Positions 54,841 through 64,000 of a stretch of DNA of 64,000 nt are shown here, piece after piece (the first letter of the stretch is position 1; the number at the start of each line of letters is the position of its first letter). The notes under the pieces were generated by a model. That model was not told the origin of the DNA, did no database searches, and saw only the letters and a program-made list of their open reading frames with translations. The DNA lies in assembly GCF_016735695.1 (NCBI RefSeq), contig NZ_JAERQD010000016.1, forward strand, positions 1-64,000, written 5' to 3'. A program made the translations under genes and the position numbers. Source of the stretch: Microvirga zambiensis WSM3693 (lineage in GTDB: Bacteria > Pseudomonadota > Alphaproteobacteria > Rhizobiales > Beijerinckiaceae).

Positions 54841-55947
54841 ATGCGGATTCGGCTGGCCTTTCTGCTCATGCTCCTGACCCCGTGCATCGCTCTGGCTCAG
54901 GCCCCGCCCAAGCCTGCCGTGTCGTTCACGACCCTCGCTCTGAGCCCGATCACGGCAGGACTGAGCTTCACGGGCCGGGTCTCCGCCGTTGCCCGCGTCG
55001 ATGTGCGGGCTCGCGTCACCGGCTATCTCGCGAGCGTGAACTTCCGCGAAGGTCAGGACGTCAAGGCCGGGGACCTGCTCTTCACGATCGAGCCCGACAG
55101 CTACGAGGCCCAGGTCGAACAGCGCAAGGCGGACCTTGCCGCGGCCCAGGCGAAGGCGGAGAACGCGACCGTCCAGCTCGCCCGCGCGGCCGAACTGCTG
55201 CCTCGGCAAACGATCTCGCAGGCTGTGTACGACGAGCGCCAGGCCCAGAAGCGCATCGCCGAGGCCGAGGTCCTCCAGGCTCAGGCGGCTCTCAGGCAGG
55301 CCGAGATCAACCTCGGCTATACCAGGATCCTTGCCTCGATCGATGGTCGCATCGGGCTGTCGGCGTTCCAGGTCGGGGCTCTCGTCGGCCCCGATGCCGG
55401 AGCGCTCGCGACCATCGTCAGCCAGGACCCGATCCATGTGCTGTTCCCCGTGAGCCAGCGGCAGATCCTGGCGATCAGGCGCCGCCTCGAGGAGCGGGGC
55501 GAGAAGGCCGAACAGGGTGTCGTCCGGCTCCAGCTCTCCGACGGCTCGATCTACGACCAGACCGGCACCATCAATTTCGGCGACGTCTCGGTCGACCGTT
55601 CGACCGATACCCTGACGATCAGGGCCGTCTTTCCCAACACGGACAGACTGCTCGTGGACGGCCAGTATGTGCGCGTGCGGGTCGAGGGTCCCAATCCAGA
55701 CCAGGTCATTCTCGTTCCCCAGAGATCGCTGCTCAACGATCAGGCCGGATCCTACGTCTACGTGGTCGGACCGGACTCGAAGGTCCAGACCAGACGCCTA
55801 AAGGCGGGTCCCGTCCAGGGCCCGGATGTCGTCGTTCTCGAGGGCTTGCAGGTCGGCGACCGCGTCGTCGTGGACGGAATCCAGAAGATCCGTCCCGGCA
55901 TGGAGGTCGATGCGGCGGAGATTCCGGCTGTCGGGTCCAAGGGATAA
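54841..55947 (+). CDS. RND efflux periplasmic adaptor (membrane fusion protein)
   Basis: A 368-residue adaptor linking the inner-membrane pump to an outer-membrane channel. Signal peptide residues 1-20 (MRIRLAFLLMLLTPCIALAQ); no Cys for a lipid anchor after it. The lipoyl domain (RVDVRARVTGYLASVNFREG), a helical hairpin with Ala/Gln-rich heptads (QRKADLAAAQAKAENATVQL) and the beta-barrel domain follow in the usual order. ATG at 54841 follows GTGGGAG; a start nine codons earlier is possible. Three bases separate it from the pump gene. No outer-membrane channel and no TetR-type regulator are in view. Confidence 0.93.
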   Translation: MRIRLAFLLMLLTPCIALAQAPPKPAVSFTTLALSPITAGLSFTGRVSAVARVDVRARVTGYLASVNFREGQDVKAGDLLFTIEPDSYEAQVEQRKADLAAAQAKAENATVQLARAAELLPRQTISQAVYDERQAQKRIAEAEVLQAQAALRQAEINLGYTRILASIDGRIGLSAFQVGALVGPDAGALATIVSQDPIHVLFPVSQRQILAIRRRLEERGEKAEQGVVRLQLSDGSIYDQTGTINFGDVSVDRSTDTLTIRAVFPNTDRLLVDGQYVRVRVEGPNPDQVILVPQRSLLNDQAGSYVYVVGPDSKVQTRRLKAGPVQGPDVVVLEGLQVGDRVVVDGIQKIRPGMEVDAAEIPAVGSKG

Positions 55948-55950
55948 GCC

Positions 55951-58900
55951 ATGCTGTCAGCGATCTTCGTCGACCGCCCGCGCCTCGCCATCGTCATTTC
56001 GATCGTCATCACACTGGCAGGCCTCATCGCGATCACGCGAATCCCGATCGCCCAGTTCCCCGATATCGTACCGCCGCAGGTCAGCGTCACCGCCCGCTAT
56101 CCCGGCGCCAGCGCCGATGTCGTCGAGACCACCATCGCGCAGCCGATCGAGTCGCAGGTCAACGGCGTCGACAACATGCTCTACATGCGGTCCGTGAGCG
56201 GCAACGACGGCAGCTATACCCTCAACGTCTATTTCACTGTGGGAACGAACCCGGACATCAACACAGTCAACGTCCAGAACCGCGTCAGCCTCGCCGAGCC
56301 GAAGATCCCGTCCGACGTGCGGCAGCAGGGGCTCACAGTGAAGAAACAGTCGCCCGCACTGCTCCAGATGATCGCGCTGTATTCGCCGGACGGGCAGCGG
56401 GATGCCCTGTTCCTGGCAAATTACGGCATCATCAACATCATCGATACGATCGCCCGCGTCCCCGGTGTCGGGCAGGCCCTTCTGTACGGCTCCGAGAACT
56501 ACAGCATGCGGATCTGGTTTCAGACCGACGTGCTGACGAGCCTCGGCCTTGCGCCGAGCGATGTCGTCAAGGCGATCCAGAGCCAGAATGTCCAGGCAGC
56601 GGTGGGACGGCTCGGCGGGCCGCCTATGCCCGACGATCAGCAGCTTCAGCTCCCGCTTCAGACGCAAGGGCGACTGAGCACGCCGGCGGAGTTCGAGAAC
56701 ATCATCATCCGGTCCAATCCGGACGGCTCCGTGGTCAGGGTGCGCGATGTCGCCCGCGTCGAGCTCGGAGCACAGTCGAGCGACACGACGGGACGATTCA
56801 ATGGCGGGCCCGCCGCCAATATCGGCATCTTCCAGGCGCCGGGCTCGAATGCGGTCGCGACCACCGCCCAGATCCGCGCTACGCTGGAGCGCCTCAAGGC
56901 CCGCTTTCCGGAAGGGGTCGACTACAAGATCACCTACGACACGACGGTCTTCGTCACGGACACCATCCACGAGGTCGTCCGCACCCTCGGCGAGGCCTTC
57001 GTCCTGGTCGTGCTGGTGGTGTTCCTGTTCCTCGGCAACTTCCGCGCCACGATCATTCCGATGATCGCCGTGCCGGTGTCGCTCATCGGCACCTTCTCCG
57101 TCCTTCTGGCGCTCGGCTTCAGCGCCAACACCATCTCCCTTCTCGCCATGGTCCTGGCGATCGGGATCGTGGTGGACGATGCGATCGTCGTGGTCGAGAA
57201 CGTCGAGCACGTGATGGAGCATACCGGATTGCCCGCGCCGGAGGCGACGAAGATCGCGATGGGCCAGATCACGGCGCCCATCATCGCGATCACGCTGGTG
57301 CTGTTGTCGGTGTTCGTGCCGGTCGGATTCATTCCGGGGATTACCGGACAGCTGTATCAGCAGTTCGCCGTGACCGTCTCGGTCGCCATGCTGATCTCGG
57401 CTCTCAACGCCCTGACCTTGAGCCCCGCCCTCTGTTCGATCCTGCTCAAGCCGCGCACCGGGCAGGGCGGGATCATGGGATATATATCGAGGGGTATCGA
57501 CCGCGTGCGCGACGTCTATGGCAGTTCAGTGGCCGTCCTGACCCGTCGGGCGTTCCTGGGCATTGCCTTCGTGGCGATCGCCGGCCTCGCGGTCTATTTC
57601 TTCGGATCGCGAACGCCCACGGGCTTTCTGCCCGAAGAGGACCAGGGCGCATTCTTCGTCGAGGTCCGGTTGCCCGACGGATCGACGGTCGGACGCACGA
57701 CCGCTGCGACGGAACAGGTCGAGCAGATCATCAAGACGACGCCCGCCGTGTCGGATGTCACGACCATCATCGGCTACTCCCTCCTCAACGGCCTGGCGCA
57801 GTCGAACAGTGCCTTCATGATCGTTCTGCTGAAGCCCTTCGGCGAGCGCACCGAGCCATCGATGCAGGTCGGAGCGCTGATCGATCACGTCCGCCGGGAA
57901 ACGCTCGGGATCAGGGAAGCCCTCGTCCTTCCCTTCAACTTGCCCGCGATCATCGGATTGAGCACGGCGGGAGGCTTCGAATACCAGCTTCAGGACTTTC
58001 AGGGTCGCACGCCGCAGGAACTCGCCGCCACCATGCGCGGCCTCCTGGCGACCGCGAACCAGCAGCCGGAACTGAGCAACGTGTTCAGCACGTTCTCGAC
58101 GGACAACCCGCAGCTCTTCCTCAATATCGACCGCGAGAAGGCGCAGACCCTGGGCGTTCTCCCGAGCGATATCTTCCAGGCGCTCCAGGCGACCCTCGGC
58201 GGATTGTACGTCAACGACTTCAACGTGTTCGGACGCACGTGGCAGGTCATCATCCAGGGCGAAGCCGCAGACCGGAGGAATGTTGAGGATATCTATCGCA
58301 TCAATGTGCGCAGCGCCTCGGGTGCAATGGTTCCGCTGCGGGCCCTCGCCGACGCCGAGCAGCATCTCGGACCGGCCGCGATCAACCGCTACAACAACTA
58401 CCGGGCCGTCACCATCAACGGATCGGCGGCGCCGGGACGATCCTCGGGCGAGGCCATCGCCGCGATGGAGCGCATCTCCGCGACCCTGCCCGCAGGATAC
58501 GGATACGAATGGTCGGGCACGGCCCTTCAGGAGAAGCAGGCGGCGGGCCAGACCGGCTTCATTCTCGCCCTCGCGGTCCTCTTCGCCTACCTCTTCCTGA
58601 CCGGATTGTACGAGAGCTTCTCGATTCCGATCGGGGTGCTGCTGTCGGTCGTCGTCGGCCTGGCCGGCGCGATGTTCTTCCTGTGGCTGCTGGGTCGGCC
58701 GAACGACGTCTATGCGCAGATCGGCATCGTCGTTCTGATCGCTCTCGCCGCCAAGAACGCGATTCTGATCGTCGAGTTCGCCAAGGATCTGCGCGACAAG
58801 GGCACGCCGATCGAGGAGGCTGCGCTGGAAGGCGCGAGGCTGCGGTTCCGCGCCGTGATGATGACGAGCTTCGCGTTCATCCTGGGGCTGATCCCCCTGG

Positions 58901-59103
58901 TGATCGCGGAAGGAGCCGCGGCCCTGAGCCGGCGCGGGGTGGGAACCTCGGTCTTCGGAGGCATGCTTTTCGCCTCGCTGCTTGGGATCTTCGTCATTCC
59001 GCCTCTGTACGTGGTGGTGCAGCGGACCCGGGAACGGCTGCGGGGAACGCCCGCTCCCAAGGCGGCCTCCAAGCCAGACCCAGTTCCGAAAGCCGCGGAA
59101 TGA
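55951..59103 (+). CDS. RND multidrug efflux pump, HAE1 family
   Basis: A 1050-residue proton-driven inner-membrane transporter. It has the family opening [20 protein letters not shown], the periplasmic porter segment, and the helix [20 protein letters not shown] whose Asp pair carries protons. The second half repeats the layout ([20 protein letters not shown], the matching Lys helix, and [18 protein letters not shown]). Length and order agree with AcrB/MexB-type pumps. Drugs, solvents or plant phenolics are possible cargo. A very long open frame in another phase (54834-58286) is chance. Confidence 0.95.
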   Translation: MLSAIFVDRPRLAIVISIVITLAGLIAITRIPIAQFPDIVPPQVSVTARYPGASADVVETTIAQPIESQVNGVDNMLYMRSVSGNDGSYTLNVYFTVGTNPDINTVNVQNRVSLAEPKIPSDVRQQGLTVKKQSPALLQMIALYSPDGQRDALFLANYGIINIIDTIARVPGVGQALLYGSENYSMRIWFQTDVLTSLGLAPSDVVKAIQSQNVQAAVGRLGGPPMPDDQQLQLPLQTQGRLSTPAEFENIIIRSNPDGSVVRVRDVARVELGAQSSDTTGRFNGGPAANIGIFQAPGSNAVATTAQIRATLERLKARFPEGVDYKITYDTTVFVTDTIHEVVRTLGEAFVLVVLVVFLFLGNFRATIIPMIAVPVSLIGTFSVLLALGFSANTISLLAMVLAIGIVVDDAIVVVENVEHVMEHTGLPAPEATKIAMGQITAPIIAITLVLLSVFVPVGFIPGITGQLYQQFAVTVSVAMLISALNALTLSPALCSILLKPRTGQGGIMGYISRGIDRVRDVYGSSVAVLTRRAFLGIAFVAIAGLAVYFFGSRTPTGFLPEEDQGAFFVEVRLPDGSTVGRTTAATEQVEQIIKTTPAVSDVTTIIGYSLLNGLAQSNSAFMIVLLKPFGERTEPSMQVGALIDHVRRETLGIREALVLPFNLPAIIGLSTAGGFEYQLQDFQGRTPQELAATMRGLLATANQQPELSNVFSTFSTDNPQLFLNIDREKAQTLGVLPSDIFQALQATLGGLYVNDFNVFGRTWQVIIQGEAADRRNVEDIYRINVRSASGAMVPLRALADAEQHLGPAAINRYNNYRAVTINGSAAPGRSSGEAIAAMERISATLPAGYGYEWSGTALQEKQAAGQTGFILALAVLFAYLFLTGLYESFSIPIGVLLSVVVGLAGAMFFLWLLGRPNDVYAQIGIVVLIALAAKNAILIVEFAKDLRDKGTPIEEAALEGARLRFRAVMMTSFAFILGLIPLVIAEGAAALSRRGVGTSVFGGMLFASLLGIFVIPPLYVVVQRTRERLRGTPAPKAASKPDPVPKAAE

Positions 59104-59113
59104 CTGCACCTGG

Positions 59114-59198
59114 CATTCGTAAGACGTAAGCATTTGGTCCGCTTCGGTGCTTACGAGCCGACGTTTGGTGGGCAGTTGGAAGGTGACAGGTTAACCCC
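59114..59198 (+). repeat. Dispersed intergenic repeat, copy C
   Basis: cattcgtaagacgtaagcat, ttggtccgcttcggtgcttac and gagccgacgtttggtggg, then ttggaaggtgacagg and ttaacccc, line up with copies A and B. It begins eleven bases after the RND pump stop. Confidence 0.65.
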
Positions 59199-59279
59199 AC
59201 TCCAGACAATTAGAGTTAGCCAAACGTTGAAACGCCGGGGCGCCGCGTTCTCGAACGCTCGATCAGAAACTCGGGTCTC

Positions 59280-59483
59280 CTATGCTTCACGTTCGCCGAG
59301 GATTTGGACAGGAGTCACTGTCCGAGCTTGGCGCTCTTCCTCTTCAGCGAGCGCCTCCAGATGCATGGCGGTCTCAAGAAGCTGGGTGCGGGCATCGTTG
59401 ATGGAGATTTGGCGGGCTAGGTCCCGGACCTCCTGAGCCTGCCGTCGGTATTCGGCTGCCTTATCGTAGCGAGGTGAATACAT
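59280..59483 (-). CDS. Small hypothetical protein
   Basis: A 67-residue, almost wholly helical protein: RYDKAAEYRRQAQEVRDLAR, then QLLETAMHLEALAEEEERQ. Small proteins of this form (an N-terminal KAAEYRRxAxExR followed by a second helix) are common orphans in Hyphomicrobiales. ATG at 59483 (MYSPRYDKAAEY) was preferred to 59504. The role is unknown. Confidence 0.65.
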   Translation of the reverse strand: MYSPRYDKAAEYRRQAQEVRDLARQISINDARTQLLETAMHLEALAEEEERQARTVTPVQILGEREA

Positions 59484-59648
59484 GGCCGTCCCAGGGCAGG
59501 GCAATAAAGTTATTAACGCACATCATAAGCCTAACGTTCGCCACCCCATAAGTCGTATAGTGCCTCTATCATCGGCAGATCCGAACCCGTAGGCGCCGGT
59601 GGCTGAGAGAGACGTGCGCTCCCGCCTGCAGGGCCGAGGAGTGTCGCC

Positions 59649-59921
59649 ATGACCGACGCCCTCCAGCGAGAACGCGAAGACCTGATCGTGGCGGATCGAC
59701 ATCTTGCCGCGGGCGAGCAGCGCATCGCCGAGCAGATCGCCTTGATCCAGAAGATGAGCCGGGAAGGCTACGATACTGCTCTGGCCAGAGATCTGTTGCG
59801 GCTGCTGGAAGAAACCATGACGACTTGGCAGGAGCACCGCCAACTCATACTGAGCGCAATTGCCCGGCACGAACGCGCTCTTGCCCGTCCTCAGGCGGAT
59901 CTTGGGCCAAGAGCGCGTTGA
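59649..59921 (+). CDS. Small coiled-coil hypothetical protein
   Basis: A 90-residue helical, charged protein: ADRHLAAGEQRIAEQIALIQ, then GYDTALARDLLRLLEETMTT and WQEHRQLIL. The pattern A-x-R-H-I/L-A-x-G-E-x-R-I near the N-terminus and the G-x-D-T-A-x-A-x-x-L-L step recurs in many orphan proteins of Hyphomicrobiales. Function unknown. GTGTCGCC precedes the ATG, with a weak GGAG at -13. Confidence 0.7.
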   Translation: MTDALQREREDLIVADRHLAAGEQRIAEQIALIQKMSREGYDTALARDLLRLLEETMTTWQEHRQLILSAIARHERALARPQADLGPRAR

Positions 59922-60203
59922 CCCGCCCAAGCTCGTCAGGCGGGTGAGGCAGGAGTGGATCCAGTTCCGCCTGTCGCCGGATTTTGCCCTGGATTCGCTC
60001 AAGGGAATGGCGGAGTCCGAGCGACCATCAAGTCCGCAGTTGGGATCAAGGGATCCTCAATAGTCAGGACATCGATGTTCCATGAACAGTCTTGAAAAGG
60101 AAATTATTCAATAGAATCGGCGATGCCGTCCAGACATCAGTATCGGTATGCAATCGAGGCCATAGCGGGCTGCTGTCTTTCTGCGATCTGAGCTGATGAG
60201 CGT
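59922..60203. other. Gene-free stretch
   Basis: Converging 3' flanks of the small coiled-coil gene and the response-regulator gene. Frames are short and without family resemblance; no strong hairpin was picked out. Confidence 0.45.
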
Positions 60204-60608
60204 TCAGAGAATGCTGTTGCGGCGGGCGATCTCGGCGACCGCGTCGAGCAGTGCCTCCGGTCTGAACGGCTTCTCCAGGTGGGCTGCTCCCTTGAGAGCC
60301 TCTGCGATAGTCGTGTTCCGATAACCCGTTGTATAGATGAAGGGTACATTCCGCCTGTGAAGCGCCTCCGCGATAACGAGGCCGCTCTCGCCGCGCAAAT
60401 TGATGTCCAATATAGCGCAAGTGAGGTCTTCATTCTCGGCGAGGGGCATGGCCTTCGCCAAGCTGGGCACTGGGCCGACGACTTCAGCTCCACATCGTTG
60501 AAGAACCTGGCAGAGATCATCCGCCAGGAAATACTCATCCTCGACCAGGAGCACCCGAAGGCCAGACAGGTCGGGCTTTTCAGCTCTCGCGCTGCCGGTC
60601 ACGCTCAT
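60204..60608 (-). CDS. Single-domain response regulator of the kinase operon
   Basis: A receiver of 134 residues: VLLVEDEYFLADDL (acidic pocket), CAILDINLRGESG (phosphorylated Asp), FIYTTGY (Thr) and LEKPF (Lys). The TTGY and INLRGE wording matches receivers served by HWE kinases. It overlaps the end of the kinase gene by 29 bases and has GGAGG nine bases before its ATG, so the two are co-expressed and form a likely phosphorelay pair. With no output domain it must act by binding another protein. Confidence 0.93.
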   Translation of the reverse strand: MSVTGSARAEKPDLSGLRVLLVEDEYFLADDLCQVLQRCGAEVVGPVPSLAKAMPLAENEDLTCAILDINLRGESGLVIAEALHRRNVPFIYTTGYRNTTIAEALKGAAHLEKPFRPEALLDAVAEIARRNSIL

Positions 60609-63600
60609 CTTGATGGTCCTCCATGCTGGAATGATCCCACCGTTGCGAAGCTTCCATTGTCCCGGTCTGCTCGTTGAGCGGCACCCTGATCATGCAGTGC
60701 ACGCCGCCGGGCGTAAACTCCAATTCCGTTTCCGCATCCAGTTCATAACCGAGGGTCTGCTCGATCAGTTCAGAGCCGAAGCCTCGCCGTCGCGGCGCTG
60801 CACCGACGATGTGCACACCGCTTTCTCGCCACTCCAGCGTGAGCTTCCGGTCTCCATCGGACCCCTCCACTTTCCAGATCACGTCAATATGGCCGTTATC
60901 CTGTGACAGAGCACCATACTTGAGAGCATTGGTCGCCAATTCATGGATCGCCAGCCCGACGGCGTCGGCTGCCTTGGAGCGCAGGCGTACGGGAGGACCT
61001 TCGATATGAGCCTTTTTTTCATCCTGGATCGTGAGGGAGAGCAATTCTTCGCGGATGAACTCCTCCAGGTCGACACCCGCATCCGGAACGCGGGTCGCCA
61101 TGGTCTGCGTGCGGGCAAAGGCATCGATGCGCCCTTCGAGATGCATGGCGTAATCCTCGATCGTATTGCTTGTCGCCGCCGTCCGTCGGGTGATGGAGCG
61201 AACCACGGCCAGCGTGTTACGGACCCGGTGCTGAAGCTCCGCCAGAAGCGTCTTGGTGTTGCGTTCGCTCTCGCGCAGGGCCTCTTCGGCCTGCCGTCGG
61301 TCCGAGATGTCGATGCAGGCGACCGAGCCGCCCGTGATGCGTCCTCTGGAGTCCTTGAGCGGGCTAACGCTCGTCAGCGCCCATACGCTGATTCCATCTG
61401 GTCGAACGTAGCGGGCGTCAAGGACAAACGGCTCGCCCGTGTAATGGAGATGTTCCAGAAGAGCCGCACTTCGATCAGCATCGTCGGGGTGGATGATCTC
61501 CCTCATAGCTCTCCCGATGAGAGCCTCGGCGCTGCTGCCGATCATGGCGCAGAACCGGTCGTTCACGTAGGTCAGCGTGCTGTCCCGCGTCTCGGCGATG
61601 CCGATCGTGGATTGGGTGACGATGGCACGAAACCGCTCCTCGCTCTCCCGGAGCGCTTGTTGAGCCTTCGTGAGCGGGGTCATATCGGTGAACGTAATCA
61701 CCGTCCCGCCGATATAGTTGTCGACGCTGCGATAGGGTAGCACGCGAACCATGTAGCGCGTGCCCGATGACAGGTCCTCGACCTCCCGGTCGATGCTTCC
61801 CAGGGTCCGGGCAACGCGCCGTGCGTCCTCCTGCAGTTCATCATAGCCGACGCGCGATTTGATGTGGGCGATCAGGCGACCGATGTCGGTTTCGACGAGA
61901 TGGAAAATTTCGGCCACGGCGGGCGTGTAGTTCATCACCCGCAGGTCGTTATCGAGGAAAATCGTGGCGATCTGCGTGCTTTCCAGCAGGTTCTTCAGGT
62001 CGCTGTTGGCGCGCCCCAGTTCTTGCACGCGATGGGCGAGTTCGCCATTGACGGTGGTCAGCTCTTCGTTGACGGATTGCAATTCCTCTTTCGAGGTTTC
62101 CAGTTCCTCGTTGGCGGATTGAAGCTCCTCATTGAGCGATTGGTATTCCTCGTTCGAGGATTTCAGCTCCTCGTTCGTGCTCTCGAGTTCCTCGATCGTG
62201 GCCTGAAGACGCTCACGGGTCACCCGCAACTCGGCCTCAAGCCGCTGCAGATGCTCATCCTGAAAGACCGTGTTCGACGTGTCGCGGCTGACTTCTTCAA
62301 GTCGGGCAGTGCTGTCCTTGAAGATGACGACATAGCCGGGTCTCGAGTTCGGCTGGTCACCCATGGGTTCAACCACGAGGTCAACGATCCGGTGGTTGCC
62401 GTTCGTCCCGAGGGAGAGGCCATCGACCTGCACAGGTTCGTGCTCCTCGGCAGCCTTCGTCAGCGCAGCGCGGAGGTCGAGGCGCAGATCGCTGTGGATC
62501 AGGTTCAGCAGATTGAGGCTAGCTGCGCCGCCGGCCGGCTCGATGTAGCGACCGCTTCTGCCCGAGAAGTGCAGGACGTCGAAGTTCTGATCGATCACAA
62601 CATGAGCTGGGGCATAGCGCTCGGCGATGGTCTCCGCCTGGCGGGCAAGGTTGCCCTCGATCGGGCGTGGCCGAGACGGCAGAGCGTTCTCGGGCGGTCG
62701 TCGGTCTGCTGCCGTGAATGGGAAGTCCGGCATGACCCGGACCGATGTCTCAAGACGTTGGAAGATGCGAAAACCGCGATCGATCGGGGCGAAGAGCCTC
62801 GTGTGGCGTGAGATGTTCTCGGAGTTCCCCAGGAACAGGAAGCCGCCCGGACGCAGGGCGAAATGAAACAGCGGGATCACCCGGTCCTGAAGATCGCCGT
62901 TGAGATAGATCAGCAGGTTGCGACAGGAGATCAGGTCGAGGCGCGAGAAGGGTGCATCCTTGACCACGCTGTGCTGCGAGAAGATGCACATCTCCCGCAG
63001 TTCCTTTACCACGGAGTAGGTGTTGCCCTCCTTGACGAACCAGCGCGCCAGCCGTTCGGGCGTCACATCCTTGGTGATGGCTTCCGTATAGCGTCCCACC
63101 CTTGCCGTTGCGAGGGCGCGGCCGTCTATGTCGCTGGCGAATATCTGCACGTGAGGCACCGTGTCGAGCTTCGCCATGTGCTCTCGCAGGAGGATGCCGA
63201 TGGAATAGGCCTCTTCGCCCGTAGAGCAGCCGAGCACCCAGACCCTCAGGTTGTCGTTGCGGGTCTTGCCTTCGAAGAGCTTGGGGATGACCTTCTCTTC
63301 AAGAAGTTCGAATTCCCGGCGATCCCGGAAGAACTGCGTGACCCCTATCAGGAGATCGTTGAAGAGATCCTGAGCCTCGTCAGTCTGCCCGCGCAGCACC
63401 TCCATGTAGCTTTCGATGGTGTCGGTCTGAACGACCTGCATCCGGCGCTGCACACGCCTGAGGAATGTGCCGGCCTTGTAGCCGTGAAAATCATGGCCGG
63501 TCTTGTTGCGCAGCACGGTGGCGATATTCGCAAGAGCTCCGGAGATCTCCTCCGCCGTATGACCGTCTCGCGCGGCTTCCCGATAGTTTTTGAGGTGCTG

Positions 63601-64000
63601 CTCGTAGAGGCGGATGCGTCCCGGAATCTGCTCGACGGGCAGAACGAAATCCGCGAGCGCGACCGGACTGGTGCTCGCGGCAAGGTTCTCCTGCGAAACC
63701 TCGCTAGTCTCCTCCGCCAAGGTGAGGCCACCAGCTTCTTTGAGCGCCGCAAAGCCGAGGATGCCGTCACCGCCCGTGCCGGATAGAATGACGCCGATAA
63801 CATCCCTTTCCTGGTCGTGAGCGGCAGAGACCAGGAAACTGTCGATCGTGGCGCGCTCGCCTGGATTTTCTTGAGCCGCCCGGCTTCGGAAATGCCCGTC
63901 TTCAAGTGTCAGAATCGTATTTGGTGCAGGCCAGTAGATCTTGCCTCTTTCGAGAGGGGCACCCGCCGCGAGGGTAAGCTCGCGCCCGTGTTCCGCCAAA
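60580..64000 (-). CDS. CheB-CheR-PAS-HWE hybrid sensor histidine kinase, N-terminus beyond the window
   Basis: About 1139 visible residues, with the start outside the right edge. In order: the end of a CheB methylesterase domain (VIGVILSGTGGDGILGFAAL), a CheR methyltransferase domain at residues 130-400 (YKAGTFLRRVQRRMQVVQTD, VWVLGCSTGEEAYSIGILL, ISCRNLLIYL), a long coiled coil of repeated ELxSxNEEL units near residues 600-660, PAS domains from about 665 and 785, and an HWE-type kinase (LQHRVRNTLAVVRSI with the phosphorylated His; LEWRES is the W-x-E motif). The N-terminal CheB part is incomplete only because of the window edge. It probably phosphorylates the overlapping receiver. Confidence 0.93.
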   Translation of the reverse strand, partial: LAEHGRELTLAAGAPLERGKIYWPAPNTILTLEDGHFRSRAAQENPGERATIDSFLVSAAHDQERDVIGVILSGTGGDGILGFAALKEAGGLTLAEETSEVSQENLAASTSPVALADFVLPVEQIPGRIRLYEQHLKNYREAARDGHTAEEISGALANIATVLRNKTGHDFHGYKAGTFLRRVQRRMQVVQTDTIESYMEVLRGQTDEAQDLFNDLLIGVTQFFRDRREFELLEEKVIPKLFEGKTRNDNLRVWVLGCSTGEEAYSIGILLREHMAKLDTVPHVQIFASDIDGRALATARVGRYTEAITKDVTPERLARWFVKEGNTYSVVKELREMCIFSQHSVVKDAPFSRLDLISCRNLLIYLNGDLQDRVIPLFHFALRPGGFLFLGNSENISRHTRLFAPIDRGFRIFQRLETSVRVMPDFPFTAADRRPPENALPSRPRPIEGNLARQAETIAERYAPAHVVIDQNFDVLHFSGRSGRYIEPAGGAASLNLLNLIHSDLRLDLRAALTKAAEEHEPVQVDGLSLGTNGNHRIVDLVVEPMGDQPNSRPGYVVIFKDSTARLEEVSRDTSNTVFQDEHLQRLEAELRVTRERLQATIEELESTNEELKSSNEEYQSLNEELQSANEELETSKEELQSVNEELTTVNGELAHRVQELGRANSDLKNLLESTQIATIFLDNDLRVMNYTPAVAEIFHLVETDIGRLIAHIKSRVGYDELQEDARRVARTLGSIDREVEDLSSGTRYMVRVLPYRSVDNYIGGTVITFTDMTPLTKAQQALRESEERFRAIVTQSTIGIAETRDSTLTYVNDRFCAMIGSSAEALIGRAMREIIHPDDADRSAALLEHLHYTGEPFVLDARYVRPDGISVWALTSVSPLKDSRGRITGGSVACIDISDRRQAEEALRESERNTKTLLAELQHRVRNTLAVVRSITRRTAATSNTIEDYAMHLEGRIDAFARTQTMATRVPDAGVDLEEFIREELLSLTIQDEKKAHIEGPPVRLRSKAADAVGLAIHELATNALKYGALSQDNGHIDVIWKVEGSDGDRKLTLEWRESGVHIVGAAPRRRGFGSELIEQTLGYELDAETELEFTPGGVHCMIRVPLNEQTGTMEASQRWDHSSMEDHQDERDRQRES

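Noticed and set aside
54834-58286. A 1150-residue open frame in the plus strand over the RND genes
   Set aside because: It runs in another phase than the adaptor and pump genes, is rich in Arg, Gly and Pro and has no domain; GC-rich third positions keep such frames open by chance.
1-64000. CRISPR arrays, tRNA, rRNA or riboswitches
   Set aside because: No regularly spaced repeats, no cloverleaf or ribosomal sequence and no riboswitch core were recognised by eye; a covariance search would settle it.

Overview
The window looks like chromosomal DNA of a GC-rich alphaproteobacterium of the Hyphomicrobiales, most likely near Methylobacteriaceae such as Microvirga. This is inferred from the HWE-family sensor kinase, the GC-rich third codon positions (long antisense open frames), the many dipeptide- and Fbp-type ABC operons and the small rhizobial-type orphan proteins. 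No rRNA, tRNA or CRISPR was recognised.

Layout. 1-3.7 kb is a scrap zone: a partial IS256-type transposase, a beheaded sugar-nucleotide epimerase, the C-terminus of a tyrosine recombinase, a PRC-barrel remnant, an intact CsbD-like stress protein and a basic Ala/Ser-rich protein. 3.9-10.6 kb holds a class III cyclase with C-terminal FWxxVxxS repeats, an AI-2E-type membrane protein with an extra cytosolic domain, a glycogen-debranching-enzyme relic, two single-domain response regulators, a membrane protein and a PAS protein without a kinase. 11-13.5 kb is an overlapping MFS/SLC13 transporter pair. 13.8-22.6 kb (minus) is one catabolic operon: LysR regulator, D-2-hydroxyacid dehydrogenase, five-part dipeptide-type ABC importer and a DHDPS-family aldolase. 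23.0-24.7 kb is a graveyard: a frameshifted integrase abutting a 5'-truncated ABC ATPase, then a serine-hydrolase scrap. 24.6-30.6 kb (minus) is a second dipeptide-type importer with a fused double ATPase and a DUF1684 protein. 32.0-37.6 kb is a glycogen-breakdown operon (pfkB-type kinase, glgP, glgX), in which glgX carries a frameshift. 38.2-40.1 kb has a second cyclase and a SnoaL-like protein.

The most interesting part is 40.5-54.2 kb, two adjacent loci built on one plan. Locus 1 has an RpiR regulator, an Fbp/Afu-type binding protein, a fused double permease, an ATPase and a histidine phosphatase. Locus 2 has a LacI regulator, a permease, a binding protein, an ATPase, a Cys-based phosphatase and two inositol-monophosphatase-family enzymes. 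The importers resemble those named for iron, but neither binding protein has the adjacent Tyr pair of FbpA and both loci end in phosphatases. I infer import of phosphorylated organic compounds followed by dephosphorylation in the cytoplasm. Each regulator has a clear operator candidate: two TGCAA/TTGCA repeats 31 bp apart before the RpiR gene, and an 18-bp perfect palindrome before the LacI-linked permease, with a related site before the LacI gene.

The last 10 kb holds an IS1182-like transposase scrap, an RND efflux adaptor and pump, two small orphan proteins, a response regulator and a large CheB-CheR-PAS-HWE sensor kinase that runs off the right edge. A dispersed intergenic repeat of about 85 bases occurs at four sites.
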